A stretch of 64,000 bases of DNA from Incurvaria masculella (taxonomy: Eukaryota; Arthropoda; Insecta; Lepidoptera; Incurvariidae), in assembly GCA_946894095.1 (NCBI GenBank), contig OX335652.1, positions 891,001-955,000 on the forward strand, read 5' to 3'. Below, piece after piece: positions 43,250 to 54,689 of this stretch (position 1 is its first letter; each line of letters opens with the position of its first letter). The notes below the pieces were generated by a model, which was not told the DNA's origin, searched no databases, and was given only the letters and a program-made list of their open reading frames with translations. The position numbers and the translations under genes are program-made.

Positions 43250-43449
43250 TTTGTATAGTCTTAAGTTATCTAATGTTTTCTAAGTGTGATTATGGTGCTT
43301 AGTTTTAAGTAATTTAATGTTTCTTGCTACCTCTTAATATATTGTCTAATATTAAGGTTCGCAGTTAGAGATTGCCTTTGGCAATAAGCTCGCCTTTGCA
43401 TTGTTGTAAGCAATAAAGAATATTTTCATTTCATTTCATTTCAAGCCGG
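43250..43449 (+). mobile_element. 5'-truncated non-LTR retrotransposon, 3' UTR only
   Basis: A 200-bp insertion with an AATAAA-type signal (CAATAAAGAATATTTTC) and an ATTTC tandem tail at its 3' end. It is flanked by an exact 24-bp duplication (43226-43249 and 43450-43473, starting AAACAAACAGAGC and ending CGAGCCGG). The GATTGCCTTTGGCAATAAG stem near the end is typical of lepidopteran Jockey/CR1-like 3' UTRs. No coding sequence is left. Confidence 0.75.
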
Positions 43450-43474
43450 AAACAAACAGAGCACCCGAGCCGGG

Positions 43475-43690
43475 AACGAACCCCGGAGCTCGAGCCAGCG
43501 CGCCGCCGGCCGACAGCTCGTGACGTCACGGGCACCTGGAGCATATTTACCTCCACGTAATAGAGTGCTCCGCGCGAAGAAGGCGCCGCTTATTTATGAA
43601 ACTACGTGAACAGAAAGCGCGCGCGACACGCGCTCGCGGCGCGGAGCGTGCGGTGGCGCGCGGCCAATACTGAGCAGTTCCTCTGCTGTA
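43475..43690. promoter_or_regulatory. CpG-rich single-copy segment with CRE-like site
   Basis: GC- and CpG-rich among AT-rich repeats. Contains GTGACGTCACG (CRE-like palindrome TGACGTCA), and CGCGCGACACGCGCTCGCG. Possible promoter or enhancer; no transcript feature is visible. Confidence 0.25.
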
Positions 43691-43763
43691 TCATATTTAA
43701 GGGGAGTAAATACCTAAATTCTAACGTTTAACGTTTAAATTCTAAAGTCGATCACAGAGTGGT

Positions 43764-44102
43764 CAGTCTGAGTTCTCACCTAAATTGGCGTTTACGGCAA
43801 ACCGATCGACTGGCGTTTTCAAATGTATGGAGAAATTGATGAGCGCGCGCAGTGGGCGTTAAGCGAACTACCATTTGCGAGTCCGAGTTTGATTTGACAG
43901 CTTAACCAACGTTGCCCTAAATACATCGACGTTGCCGTTTACGTCGACTCCGCGTTTTCATACACATCGGAAGTCCGAGTTTGACTTTGACAGCTTGAAG
44001 AAGTAAAACCACAGAATATCTAGTAAAAACTTGTATGGAGTTTGACGTTTTTACGGAACTTCGAAGTTACGTAAACGCCAATTTAGGTGAGAACTGAGAC
44101 TA
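43764..44102. mobile_element. MITE with 35-bp inverted termini (about 339 bp)
   Basis: TTCTCACCTAAATTGGCGTT near 43773 is the reverse complement of AACGCCAATTTAGGTGAGAA less one base near 44073. Inside, AGTCCGAGTTTGATTTGACA and AGTCCGAGTTTGACTTTGAC form a direct repeat about 100 bp apart. Confidence 0.65.
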
Positions 44103-44239
44103 CCAGTTCAGTAAAGCCTTTGGTTGTTAAACATTGAAAAATACTGAGCGTATAGAACGTACGTTTGCTAAGGTACACATCTCCATTTTGTCCAAAACAC
44201 TTGTATGATCATCGAAATGAAAAAAATGTTTCTAAAAGG

Positions 44240-44496
44240 ACTGTCCGTCTGTCCGACCGTCCGTCCGTCCGCCGTCTGTCACAGGGCTGTATCTCATAAA
44301 CTGTAATAGTTAGGCAGTTGTAATTTTCACAGAATATGTATTTATTTTGCCGCTATAACAACAAATAGGTTACATTAAAATATAATTAAAATAAAGTGGG
44401 CCCCCCATACAAAAAACATGATTTTTTGGTTTTAAATCTTGTACGTTGGTACGGAACCCTTCGTGTGCGAGTCCGACTCGCACTTGGCCGGTTTTT
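44240..44496 (-). mobile_element. GGTTCCGT element, 3' hairpin missing
   Basis: Begins in the (CCGT)n tract; complete 5' end (GTGCGAGTCCGACTCGCAC). Confidence 0.75.
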
Positions 44497-44899
44497 CTGT
44501 TTTCTTTATATTTAAAAGAAAGAAATTTAAAAAAACGTATACCTTTCAGCTATAACGAGAACCACATCCTCCTTGCTGTTAAAACTATTCTGATACAGGA
44601 ATTTCACAAAATCAGAACGGAAACGAGTGTTCTTACTGGTGTTTGGAGCGGGCACGAAGCGCGCGAAACGTGCGTACCCTCCCGCTGGCATGATGGCACT
44701 GGCTAGATTACGCCGCGCGTATTTTTGACTTTACGCTATGGTATATAGGCGCCTTAAGGGTTACACGTGGTGCGGCAGAGCTCAGCGAAGGAGGTAAGGG
44801 TGGGGTCTTTTATGCTGATTACTTTACTCCATTTACGGGACTCCTTATAAATGAATACGGCGTGTATGTTATTTTTAATCTATTCACGATGGCCCCAAA
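44497..44899. other. No recognised feature
   Basis: Single-copy sequence; the 86-codon frame starting in the neighbouring element is not a gene. Confidence 0.3.
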
Positions 44900-45090
44900 C
44901 AAACTCATGATATCTTCATAACGTTTAGACGCAGCGACCGATTGCGGCACATTGGATGAAACTATGTTTGAAGCGGCAATAAAATATTGTCCGTGTTTTC
45001 CATCCAGTTCAATGTAGCTGTGCTTATAAAAAGAAGGTTCTGGCATTGCACCTAATTCCATCGGGAGCGTGGTGTATTGCGTTAATAAAA
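44900..45090 (+). mobile_element. tRNA-SINE, 3' part
   Basis: GAAGCGGCAATAAAATATTG, GTCCGTGTTTTCCATCCAG, GAAGGTTCTGGCATTGCACC. Confidence 0.55.
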
Positions 45091-45319
45091 ATGCGAGAAA
45101 ATTCTTTAATACGCTACAAAAAACAATTTACAAAAGAAAGTAAAATGCAATAACAACATAAGTGGGGCGCAAAGGCGTGAAGGCCTCGAAGACATTTCTT
45201 TCAGCCGACCTTTGGGTGTTTGAGAAGTTTAATAGGGGCATATTCGTAGGTAGTGGCGGTAGGTAGTTGTGTGCCATATATGTCAGGTTCCATAAAAAAA
45301 CAAGACATTCGTCTTTATC
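45091..45319. other. No recognised feature
   Basis: Nothing recognised. Confidence 0.3.
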
Positions 45320-45480
45320 AAAATCTATGCTTTGAACGTATATAAAACCTTTTTCTTCGATTCGAAGACTCTGTCCTTAGGCACTGCGGTATACCACGAT
45401 GAAGTTCTCCTTTCGGTGTCTTTGTCAAATTTGTTCTTGCTTTGTTGGCAAGAACAACTTCGACGAAGTTGTGTCGATTC
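45320..45480 (-). pseudogene. Non-LTR RT fragment, decayed
   Basis: The minus strand reads KDTERR then PKDRVFESKKKVL, a faint match to the segment that follows the YVYLGQTV block in non-LTR polyproteins. The DNA phrase GACAAAGACACCGAAAGGAG is shared with the larger relic at 46235-46655. Confidence 0.4.
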
Positions 45481-45495
45481 ATAAATAGAGGAATA

Positions 45496-45610
45496 TGAAA
45501 ATTTCCATGCAGCATTTTAAAGTCTGAGGGCCGGAAGGACTGGAGAAAAATTGGAGACGCGTATGTCCAGCAGTGGACGCAAACACGCTGACTGACTGAC
45601 TGACATTTCA
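45496..45610 (+). pseudogene. C-terminal tail of a non-LTR polyprotein with (TGAC)n
   Basis: The plus strand reads DWRKIGDAYVQQWTQTR and stops at 45589-45591. AYVQQWT-x-x-stop is a familiar ending of an insect non-LTR RT polyprotein. It runs straight into (CTGA)4, a simple-repeat tail. Confidence 0.5.
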
Positions 45611-46234
45611 AAGTCTAGAATAATTTAAACTTAGACAGAAGGTTTCATAAATAAAATTATGTATTTTGATTGGGATAGGCGAGAAAAAGCATTTTAAACT
45701 TCGAATATAAATTATAAATTCATGAAAGTAGCAAGGGAAAGGTAGCATTTTCATATGAGAAACAAAACGGACTCACCGCTAATTACGGCAGCAGGAGGTG
45801 CGAAGAGGGGCAAAGGAAGGGGTTGTTCAGTTTGTGTTGGCGCGTCCCCCTCCCCGCTGCCGCGTAACTTTGATCGCGGCCGACAGCCAACTGTGTAGCG
45901 AGCGGTTCGCTGAGTTGATTGTGTAAGTTGGCCGGCGTCGGCTGTGCTAGTTACGGAGTCGTACAAGCAGAGAGTGAGGACGGAGTTACCTGTGCAGCCG
46001 ACAGGCGCGGAACGAAGGGACGGCGAGGTACATGATTGTGTTGACAGTTCATTAAGTAAATTTAGCTGCTTACTCATCAACATTTTGCTAGACATAGTCT
46101 GATATCCTGGTAGGTGACTATTGTCTCTTAATCTTTTCAAGAAAAGCTAGTTTGAGTAGCTGTGCCGAGAAACCGAAGATAAACGGATCTCAGATAAATC
46201 AATGCAGATAGAACACATTGGTTGAAAACCCTGG
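45611..46234. other. Open frame on minus strand, no known domain
   Basis: A 129-codon minus-strand frame (46140-45751) contains GCCGTAATTAGCG/GTGAGT near 45776, a donor-like site, and is GC-rich in its middle. No homology recognised. It lies between retrotransposon relics and is more likely chance. Confidence 0.2.
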
Positions 46235-46655
46235 ACTTAATATAGATACCGTAAAAATAAGATGAAGCTTTCTCAGCAGGCCGAAAATAACAAACAAATT
46301 CTCCTTTCGGTCTCTTTGTCGACGTTGTTCTTGCCAAGTTGGACAGTTTGCCCTCAGGTAGACATACTCCTGGACTGCTTCGAGTAACGCACCACCGACG
46401 GAAACTGTACTTGGAATGATGGATCATCTTCAACATGACTCAAGTTAAAGCTCAAGAAGTTTATGTCAATTCTCACTCGACGTGACGCCTATTTGGAATA
46501 TTAAAGCAATTCATTGAGGTTTTAGCCATTACGACGATGTTGTCGGAAAACCGCAGGTGTGAGGTGAACTTGCCGTCCATATTTATGCCTCGTCCAGTCC
46601 TGTTCAGTGTTTTAAAGAGCAAATCTGTGAACAGATAAGGAGATATGACATCCAG
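46235..46655 (-). pseudogene. Non-LTR reverse transcriptase relic
   Basis: From 46652 down to 46509 one frame reads DVISPYLFTDLLFKTLN and SHLRFSDNIVVMAKT. This is the palm segment around the catalytic FADD box, here FSDN, so one catalytic Asp is replaced by Asn. After more frameshifts EYVYLRANC / QTVQLGKNNVDKETERRI follows. Upstream of DVISP there is an in-frame stop. A degenerate relic of a non-LTR element. Confidence 0.75.
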
Positions 46656-48151
46656 AAGCCGCGCTTATCGAGGCACTATACCAGCAGGGTACAGTGCTAT
46701 CCAGCCTGTTTATTCCACGTTTGGAGACTCCCACGTTGAAGGTATGAGGAAAGGCAGCCGCCGGTAGACAAATGCATACGTAAGAGTTCCTAAATGACGC
46801 CTATATAAGGTGGGCCATCCAGGATCGAAGTAATTCCGATAGTATAGGAGCAAAGCTTATAGAGATTAAATAATATTGCTCTGATACCCGTAACCTTGAA
46901 TACTTTGACAAGCGATCGCATGATAATCTATTATTGAAATCACCCCCTTTGTTGAGGTCGAAACTAGGTTTAGTTCTATTTTTGTTTAATCTCTGAAACG
47001 CAGTTACCTTTCACGTGCATGGAAATGTATTCAGATAGTTTTTTTAACATTCCTACAAGTTGTTGATACAGCGACGACCGGACATTCTTCCGAATCAGCT
47101 GTGTTAATGTCCCGATAAAGAAATGCCAGCACATAAAATGGTGATGCGCACAAAGAAAGCGAGTGCCAGCAGCGCAGTCCGGGCGCGATGTTCGGTGCCA
47201 AATGTGTCCCTAGAGGCGGCGATATCGCCACATCTCTATTAAGCTGATAGCATCTTCCGGATAGCATTTCCGCTTGGCACTTCCATCACACTCCGAGTTT
47301 AGCCTGGATATGATCTCTAGTATCGGTTATGGCTAAATGTGTGGAGATACATTGTAAATCAAATGTGCTGTGAGGGTTACAGCACTTCAAACAATACATG
47401 TGACTGTAAGCGGCATTAACCCAACTAATGTTTTTTACTTTTACTGCATGTCATAAGAGACGATTACCGGTCGTTCGTGATTCGAATTCACTTCAAACTG
47501 AGTTACTAGATTGTGGGTTAATACATTTTGTAAATTAAATAAATTAACTGAGAGCTAATTCTGTACGTTAACTTATATCCATGATGTAAGCCCTTGAACT
47601 TTTGATCCACATTTTAAGAGGCATATATCTAAGCGTACGATCTCAGTTGATTTATTTAATTTACAACATTTCAGAAAAATATGTCGTAAATTGGCTGAGG
47701 AAACAGGCACAAGCCATTGTATGAAACTCGATCACCTCATTATACTCTTACGGTGAAGGAAATACATAGTATACTACATTCTCTTCCGGGAGCAAGGCAA
47801 TATACCGGCGACGATGTTCGGTAGTTGCTACAAACTGTTTTTTCTATTCCTAAAAATACAATGTAAGTGTTTATAGTTACGTTTTAAATAAGCGGGTTGG
47901 CATATCCAATAATGATCTACATGCTCTGTACATGGATTCTCGCCCGAGCCTGAGTCAGTGAAAACATATGGCCTGGGATTGTTAGCTCGAACCATCCGAT
48001 TATCTTGCACATGGACTATAGGTTACATCCACAGAGACTTCCCACGTGATTAGGTGTATCTTCTTGCGAGTATTAAGATCGTAAATAACGCTGAAATCTA
48101 TATTCCTGGGTCTAAGCAACCGGGGACTGGCTAATCCCTCTGGGCAAGCGT
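46656..48151. other. Single-copy sequence; perhaps more RT debris at the left
   Basis: 46656-46810 may be the upstream part of the RT relic, but frames are broken. Nothing recognised in the remaining 1.3 kb. Confidence 0.3.
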
Positions 48152-48785
48152 CTTTTTAACCGACTTCAAAAAAAGAGGAGGTTATCAATTCGTCTGTATG
48201 TTTTTTTTTTTGCTTTTTTTATGTTTGTTACCTCATAACTTTTGCCTGGGTGAACCGATTTGGATGATAATTTTTTTAAATGAAAGCTAGTGCTTCCTCA
48301 AGTGGTCCCATTTAAATTTGGTTAAGTTCTGACAATGATATCCATGAGAAAATCATAAAAGTCTTAAATTTGTATTAAGATGTGCGCGACATATGGACGA
48401 ATAACTCAATATAACGCCAACCGATTTCGGTGATTCTTTTTTTATTGGAAAGGACGTGTACAAATTAGTAAGTGTACTTCAGATTCAATAAAAATAAACA
48501 AATAAAAAAAATTTACAAAAAAAAATAACCGACTTCAAAGAAAAAGCACTAAAAAGTAAAAAATAATTTCCATTTTTGTAGTTACGATTTCTGTTATTTT
48601 TTGAGTCGGTGTCAGCCAAGGTTAGGTTAGGTTAGGTTAGGTTCTCTTGACTGGCGCAGCGCGTGCCCGGCTGACGCCGACTCAAAAAATAACAGAAATC
48701 GTAACTACAAAAATGGAAATTATTTTTTAGTTTTTAGTGCTTTTTCTTTGAAGTCGGTTATTTTTTTTTGTTAATTTTTTTTTTT
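48152..48785 (+). mobile_element. Foldback element, copy C, with 5 telomere-type repeats
   Basis: Same structure as copy B. The loop holds (AGGTT)5 at 48619-48643 followed by CTCTTGACTGGCGCAGCGCG. Confidence 0.85.
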
Positions 48786-48929
48786 CAGAGTATTATCTTT
48801 CCGGTATTTCTCGATGGCTCGTTTATTCGATGACGTGCGTCGTTTTGAAAATATTTATAAATATATTCGATGTTTAATTTGTATTCAACTGGGGTAGTAC
48901 CGACCCGGGAAAACTTGACTCCACTAGTT

Positions 48930-49500
48930 TTAAACCGACTTCAAAAAAGGAGGAGGTTATCAATTCGTTGTTACCTCATAACTTTTGCCTGGGTGAACCG
49001 ATTTTGATGATTATTTTTTTAAATGAAAGCTAGTGCTTCCCAAGTGGTCCCATTTTAATTTGGTTAAGTTCTGACAATGATATCCATGAGAAAATCATAT
49101 AAGTCTTAAATTTGTATTAAGATTGCGCGACAAATGGACGAATAACTCAATATAACGCCAACCGATTTCGGTGATTCTTTTTTATTGGAAAGGACGTGTA
49201 CAAATTAGTAAGTGTACTTCAGATTCACTAAAAATAAACAAATAAAAAAAATAACCGACTTCAAAGAAAAAGCACTAAAAAGTAAAAAATAATTGCCATT
49301 TTTGTAGTTAAGATTTTTGTTATTTTTTGAGTCGGTGTCAGCCAAGGTAGCCAAGGTTCTCTTGATTGGCGCAGCGCGTGCCCGGCTGACGCCGACTCAA
49401 AAAATAACAAAAATCGTAACTACAAAAATGGCAATTATTTTTTACTTTTTAGTGCTTTTTCTTTGAAGTCGGTTATATTTTTTTTGTAAAATTTTTTTTT
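48930..49500 (+). mobile_element. Foldback element, copy D, telomere tract collapsed
   Basis: Lies 145 bp after copy C in the same orientation. The loop reads AAGGTAGCCAAGGTTCTCTT, i.e. one AGGTT. The GTCTGTATG-T-tract segment near the 5' end is missing. Confidence 0.85.
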
Positions 49501-49954
49501 AGTGAATAGGAACAACAGTTTTAAATGAGTACAGAATTTTGAAAAAAATTAACCTTTTCTCTAAATTCTTTAAAATCTGTGTTCGACAATTTGTTCGGCA
49601 ATATTTAAAACATTGTACGCGCCTTGAAGATATCGAAGGCTTACTTCAAGAATGCATAATATAATGGGTATACAGGGTGTCGTAATAGTTACGTTACGGT
49701 ATATATAGTACAGCCTAAGGACTAGTTTACGGGACAGGACTTATTAAAAGCCGCTGCTTGGAACACATGTAGCATGTTAAATTTCCTACTTACCATATTG
49801 TAGGGTGAAATCTTCGAGAATAAATTATGGCATTGGGTGAACAATTGTCAAAGAGGTCATTCATGACGAATTCAGTCAATGAAGTCGTGCTCTAATAAAG
49901 TACAAGTTCTGGCATGGCAACCAGATAACTAGTCTAACTATCATAATAGAGTCA
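49501..49954. other. No recognised feature
   Basis: ATACAGGGTGTCGTAATAGT at 49673 resembles the terminus of the element at 56312, but no partner end was found. Confidence 0.3.
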
Positions 49955-50270
49955 TATATGTTTTATGTGACTGGACATGGATGGCTAATACCACACCGAC
50001 CGTCAAAATATAAGCCCAAAATATTCCCGAAGAAATTGGGTGCCATGCCAGGACCATTCCTCCCCACGGGTACAGTGATCCGAATGGAAAACACGAACAA
50101 TCTTTCATTGCCGCTTCGACCACATTGTATCCAAGGCGAGGGTACCGTCCGGGCGGGCTTCACCCAACACCTAGTAGGTAAAGGAGACCTACTGTTTTCT
50201 ATGGATCCCGAACCACGGAACGGCTCGCATTCGAAACGAAATGCACTTATCTAGCTCAGAATGGAAAAGA
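49955..50270 (-). mobile_element. tRNA-SINE body, long copy
   Basis: Runs from ATGTGACTGGACATGGATGG through GTGCCATGCCAGGACC, CATTGCCGCTTCGACCAC, ACCTAGTAGG to GCTCGCATTCGAAACGAAA. The tRNA head is lost. Confidence 0.65.
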
Positions 50271-50282
50271 AAATGTACTCAC

Positions 50283-50490
50283 ACTTAAATGTCTCGAGTT
50301 CCAACAACGCGTTAAAACTGCACAGGACGCCATTTAGTTCAACGAACATTCGATTCAGCCCGTCCATGCCCGTCCCGAATTCGTTAGCGAACTGACTGGC
50401 CGGGGCTACCGTCAGTGTATTATCACTAAAACGTGGCTACACTGCCGCTTGTCGCAAGAGTTTCATTCGCTACTCCCGTCCTTACAGGGG
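50283..50490 (+). repeat. Unclassified interspersed repeat, copy 3
   Basis: CTCGAGTTCCAACAACGCG, CACAGGACGCCATTTAGTTC, GCGAACTGACTGGCCGGGG: same order as 7255-7500. Confidence 0.45.
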
Positions 50491-50779
50491 TGTATTTGAC
50501 TGCTCCGTACACCTTTTGATAGAGCCACCCATAATTGTTTTTTATAAAAAACAAATCAGATCGGCCTTTATGGCTTTAAGATGATATCAAGTACATACGT
50601 AAGGATGACCCCGCGGACGAAAAAAGGCGCGTTTGGGTCGGAAGAGGGTCCATCCATTACAGTCCTACATGCCTGCTTACATACTTTTATTAGGGTAAGC
50701 CGACAGGGAGATTCCTTCAGATTGGAAATATATGTTTTCAGGGTAAGAATATCTCAGGAAATAAACGTCGCGGATATCA

Positions 50780-51000
50780 TGTCTTTCTTTCTCTTTCCGA
50801 GCTGGATAAGTGCGTTTCATCAAGCACACGAGCAGTTCGATGGTTTGGAACCCATGTAAAAGTGCATATTCTTTTCCCCTACTAGGTGGTAGGGTTGAGC
50901 CCCCCTAAGTTGGCACCATCGCATTGGATGAAAAGATGCGGAAAAGCGGCAATGAAATATTATCCGTGTTTTTCATCCAGTTCAATATAGTGCTCAAAAA
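50780..51000 (+). mobile_element. tRNA-SINE body, inverted to its neighbour
   Basis: TTTCTCTTTCCGAGCTGGAT, CTACTAGGTGGTAGGGTTGA, GGCACCATCGCATTGGATG, AGCGGCAATGAAATATTATC. Opposite orientation to the copy at 49955. Confidence 0.6.
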
Positions 51001-52100
51001 TAGATAATTAAAAATTTAATGTTGTTTAGTTTTCTACGGCTTCGTTCTGTTTTATATTATTATGGTTAGATGATCTTGTTAGCAAAATTTAAACCAAATA
51101 TCTTTAGAAATGGAGTAGGAAATACCTTTCCATTTTTGTATGCCCGACACGAATAAAAGTGTACCCTCTTAAGGGTCATGAAACATGTGTACACGAATTT
51201 ATCAAAAGCCCCTGTATATATTTTATATACTGGGTATATAAAATATATATTTTTATAATACATTTTCAAGGGGTATTTTCGTTGTGCAAGGAGGTCGATT
51301 CATTAATAAGATGCGCGTTCAAACATTAATAAGTAAAAATCATGCTTTGTTTAGTTGAAATATTCCTTTAATCGTTGAAGGAAACAAGGTCAAGGGTAAA
51401 TGTTGTTAGTTCGTGTCCTTCATCTTCTAGTAAAATTCGTAGAGCTTCTACGAATGTGGCGTAGCAGTGCTGCTACATGCATCAACTGTTGTGGGTCTTT
51501 TCTATTATTCGAGTTGAATGTGCCTGAAAGGTGTGAATGAGGTGTATGTGCCTTCATTGTTCTCGAAGCTGGAATAGGAGAAACCATCCATGGTTAATTT
51601 AACCCCAACGGTGCGTAATAAGTATAATTTAATATATAGTATTCGTTGGCATTTTGACAATCAGCCGATAAAATGAGAATCTGGTTTGCACTAAAAAACC
51701 TTCATTCCCACTATATTTATTTTATACATTTTATTATCTTTTCCATAAGTATTTCTGTTGTCTGTATTGCCTGAGTACTAAGGCTAGATCGATAACCTGC
51801 CACCTATAGGAACATACTGCATATATTCTACTACTAAGGCTATCTGCGTAATTTGTTTTAAATTGATAAAGAAATTAAGAGTTTAAAAAAAAACAGCTAA
51901 TCTCTTTTGAATAACAACTATCGCTAATCTATCGGGCTCGTACCTTCTTATAGAGTATTTTTCAAATTCTCTTTGGAATTTCCCAAGCAATAATCCCTTT
52001 ATGAATACGGCTCTGCCGCCATGCACGCATTGTTCTTTCCGCACGATTCACGTTCTGGCGGTCGGTCAGGAGCACACGCGGGGGGGTGTGCGAGGGAGCG
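51001..52100. other. Single-copy region, with one arm of an inverted pair
   Basis: 51428-51475 (AAAATTCGTAGAGCTTCTAC, GGCGTAGCAGTGCTGCTAC) is the inverted counterpart of 52672-52722. Otherwise AT-rich, no gene. Confidence 0.4.
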
Positions 52101-52203
52101 GCGGTCGCGGCGGTCGCGGCGGTCGCGGCGGTCGCGGCGGTCGCGGCGGTCGCGGCGGTCGCGGCGGTCGCGGCGGTCGCGGCGGTCGCGGCGGTCGCGG
52201 CGG
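52101..52203 (+). repeat. 9-bp GC-rich minisatellite, about 11 units
   Basis: Perfect tandem GCGGTCGCG. All frames through it are open and give (RGG)n-like or (RRS/RRD)n peptides. I regard this as a property of the repeat; no start or splice context supports a gene. Confidence 0.95.
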
Positions 52204-52924
52204 CGGACTACCAAGGTCACCGATAGGGGCCCGATAACGCCGCGTATTACCGCCGCCGATATCTGCGCGAGCTTATTGGGGAAAGCGCAGATTATATTTA
52301 GCCGATAGGAAGATGCTTATCCATTGACTATGAAATAAAATGAAATTAATTCCATTTCGGATGCTTGCAAAATCAAAGTACATACTCGAATCGACCTGTG
52401 AGGAAAATGAATGTAACGCGAATGAAACATTTCGGAACTTAAACTAACTACCAAACCATTTAAAGAAAATGATTTTGCGACTATTACAATTGTACTTATT
52501 TAGTTAGCATACATAGTTGGGGTTTTAAAAAACCAGGATAATTCTTCCTATCGCAGTTACCTATAGCTAAGTCTTAACTATTAATTTAAAAGTATGTATA
52601 TAAATGTACATAACTATGCCCCCTGCAGCTCAAATAACCGAAAATACCAATAATAACAGTCAATGCATGTACTCGTAGCAGCACTGCTACGCCATCTTCG
52701 TAGCAGCTCTACGAATTTTCACCGTTACGATTATAACAGTATGTCGCGGCCGAGTCAGTTGTATACAACATCAGAGCCCTTTGAAACCGACGTAAAAGCT
52801 GTGTTTGAATAAATAAATAAATAATTTATTAAGTGCGCAACATAAAAAAACAATGACTTAAAGCAGTACAAAACAACAATCGTATGTATTATATTGGTTT
52901 ATCATCAGTAATCAGATTTTGAAA
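52204..52924. other. Single-copy region, with the other arm of the inverted pair
   Basis: 52672-52722 (GTAGCAGCACTGCTACGCC, TAGCAGCTCTACGAATTTT). Nothing else recognised. Confidence 0.35.
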
Positions 52925-53015
52925 ATAATCCTGCTTCCGACGAATGTCACGACCAATACTTTTTCAGATTAATTTCTAAATCTGGTTACAATGCTTCAAA
53001 TGTAGATGTGTTGAA
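52925..53015 (+). mobile_element. tRNA-derived SINE tail
   Basis: CCTGCTTCCGACGAATGTCA, CGACCAATACTTTTTCAGA, TACAATGCTTCAAATGTAGA: nearly identical to 61655-61735. Confidence 0.55.
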
Positions 53016-53450
53016 ATCCAATTTATTTTGGAGTACGTAATAATTTAGTAATGCATCTTTTGAGACTATTTTATTTCTCTGTACTAATAGTTGAGGACGC
53101 AGCCCCCGCTCGCACTTTTCTCGTAAACGGGGTTTGTAACGGAGGAGAATTACTGAAGCGATCGAAAAATAATTTTCAATGCTTAAAAGATGTCCTTTGC
53201 TTCGGGTAATGTTGTCGCGTTTCAGCACGTTCGACAGGCGGCACATCGTCGAGCGCAGGATAAGACGGACGGGAGTAAACAGCGCCATGGCCGCCGGATG
53301 GAGGCTTCGGAGCGGTCGCGGCCGCACGTCCGGCGCCTTAAGCTCGGCCGCCAGGGGGCGCGCACGCAGCCTGGACATTAAGGGGCAAGTAAGCGTTTGC
53401 CGAGCGATACACGACTCGGAATTGCTTTGCTCATCAGTTCTTTAAAAGGA
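53016..53450. other. GC-rich single-copy stretch
   Basis: 53230-53390 is CpG-rich. The 130-codon minus-strand frame (53378-52986) is open but motif-free and its C-terminal end runs into the SINE tail. Confidence 0.25.
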
Positions 53451-53753
53451 AAAAAATCGGCCAAGTGCGATTCGGACTCATACACGAAGGGTTCCGTACC
53501 ATTGCACAAGATTGAACACCAAAAAATCACGTTTTTTGTAAAGGGCCTTTTTTTTATTATTGTTAAATTTTACCTATTTTTTGTTGTAGCGGCAAAATAA
53601 ATAAACACTCTTGTGAAAATTTCAGCTGCCTACCTATTACAGTTCATGAGGACGGACGGACGACGGACGGACCGACGGAAGGATGAACAGACGGACAGCG
53701 GAGGCTTGGTAATAGGGTTCCGTTGGCGCCCTTTAGGTACAGAACCCTAAAAC
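53451..53753 (+). mobile_element. GGTTCCGT element, diverged full-length copy
   Basis: TCGGCCAAGTGCGATTCGGA start; the GACG tract is scrambled (GACGGACGACGGACGGACCG); end GGTACAGAACCC. Confidence 0.7.
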
Positions 53754-54074
53754 TTCAATTCGTTCGTTTTCCGACTGTCTCCTTGCCTGTATATTTTTTT
53801 ACAGAAAAGGACCTATCACTGTTGTCGAGATCCAGAACTGACCGTTCGAATAACACGCCAGCGAATGTTTTTTAACACTTCATCGGGCTCCGATCGGGTG
53901 AATGTCCAAAACAAAATAGGCCCGATCGGAACCGGGAACCTCAGCTATAAAAAATAAGTTTTTATTTACTGGAACAAGTGCGTGGACACGCGTGTTTCAG
54001 TTTTACGCGCGAGATCTTCAATTTGTTCGTGTTGGATTTTATTTTTCGCCATTAAAATATATTTTCATAATTTT

Positions 54075-54260
54075 GTATGTATTGATGACTTTAACCCACA
54101 ACGAACTAGGTGCAATACCAGAACCTTCACTAAACTTAATTCCATAATATTTAACTGAAGGGAAAAAAATCAATGCCCATTCGACCATAATTTGTTCAAA
54201 ACAATGGTACTAACCGTAAGTAGGTTATGGACCCAACGGTTTAACAATATACCATGAAAC
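54075..54260 (-). mobile_element. tRNA-SINE, strongly diverged
   Basis: ACTAGGTGCAATACCAGAAC, TCAATGCCCATTCGACCAT, ACAATGGTACTAACCGT follow the family order. 53885-53950 just before it resembles a decayed Helitron end (CGGAACCGGGAACCTCAGC). Confidence 0.4.
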
Positions 54261-54689
54261 AACCCTCCTTTTTAATGCCCATGCATTTAATAACATCTGA
54301 GTTATTACTGTTTCGCATCGTACGATTCATCCCCTTATACTGCTTCAAAACCTCCGGATCGTATTTCCACAAACAAACACTAACTTAAGCAATCACACGG
54401 TCAAGCTTTGAATTCGTCCAAACTAAATATATGCGAAGGATAATGTGAGGAGCGAAGTATTATAGGGATGAACATTTTGGTTCGATAGATCACTATATGT
54501 ATGTATAAGGCTTGGGTCTGCCCGAATAGTTGAGAGTCTAAAAAGAAAAAAAGGTAAACATTTCCAAGTAGAATTCGGAGTATGAGAGCAATTTAATAAA
54601 AGGAAAACACATTAAAAACACTGTTCGCCGCGAAAATACTGACCGCGCTTGAAAACCGTAGAGGAATTCGCTTAAAAAAACCCCATATT
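54261..54689. other. No recognised feature
   Basis: Nothing recognised. Confidence 0.3.

Noticed and set aside
45751..46140. 129-codon minus-strand frame ending near a donor-like GGTGAGT
   Set aside because: No known domain, sits between retrotransposon relics, and no acceptor or partner exon was found.
52001..52308. Open frames giving (RGG)n, (RRS)n and (RRD)n proteins
   Set aside because: They are translations of a perfect 9-bp minisatellite, open in several frames on both strands, with no start or splice context.
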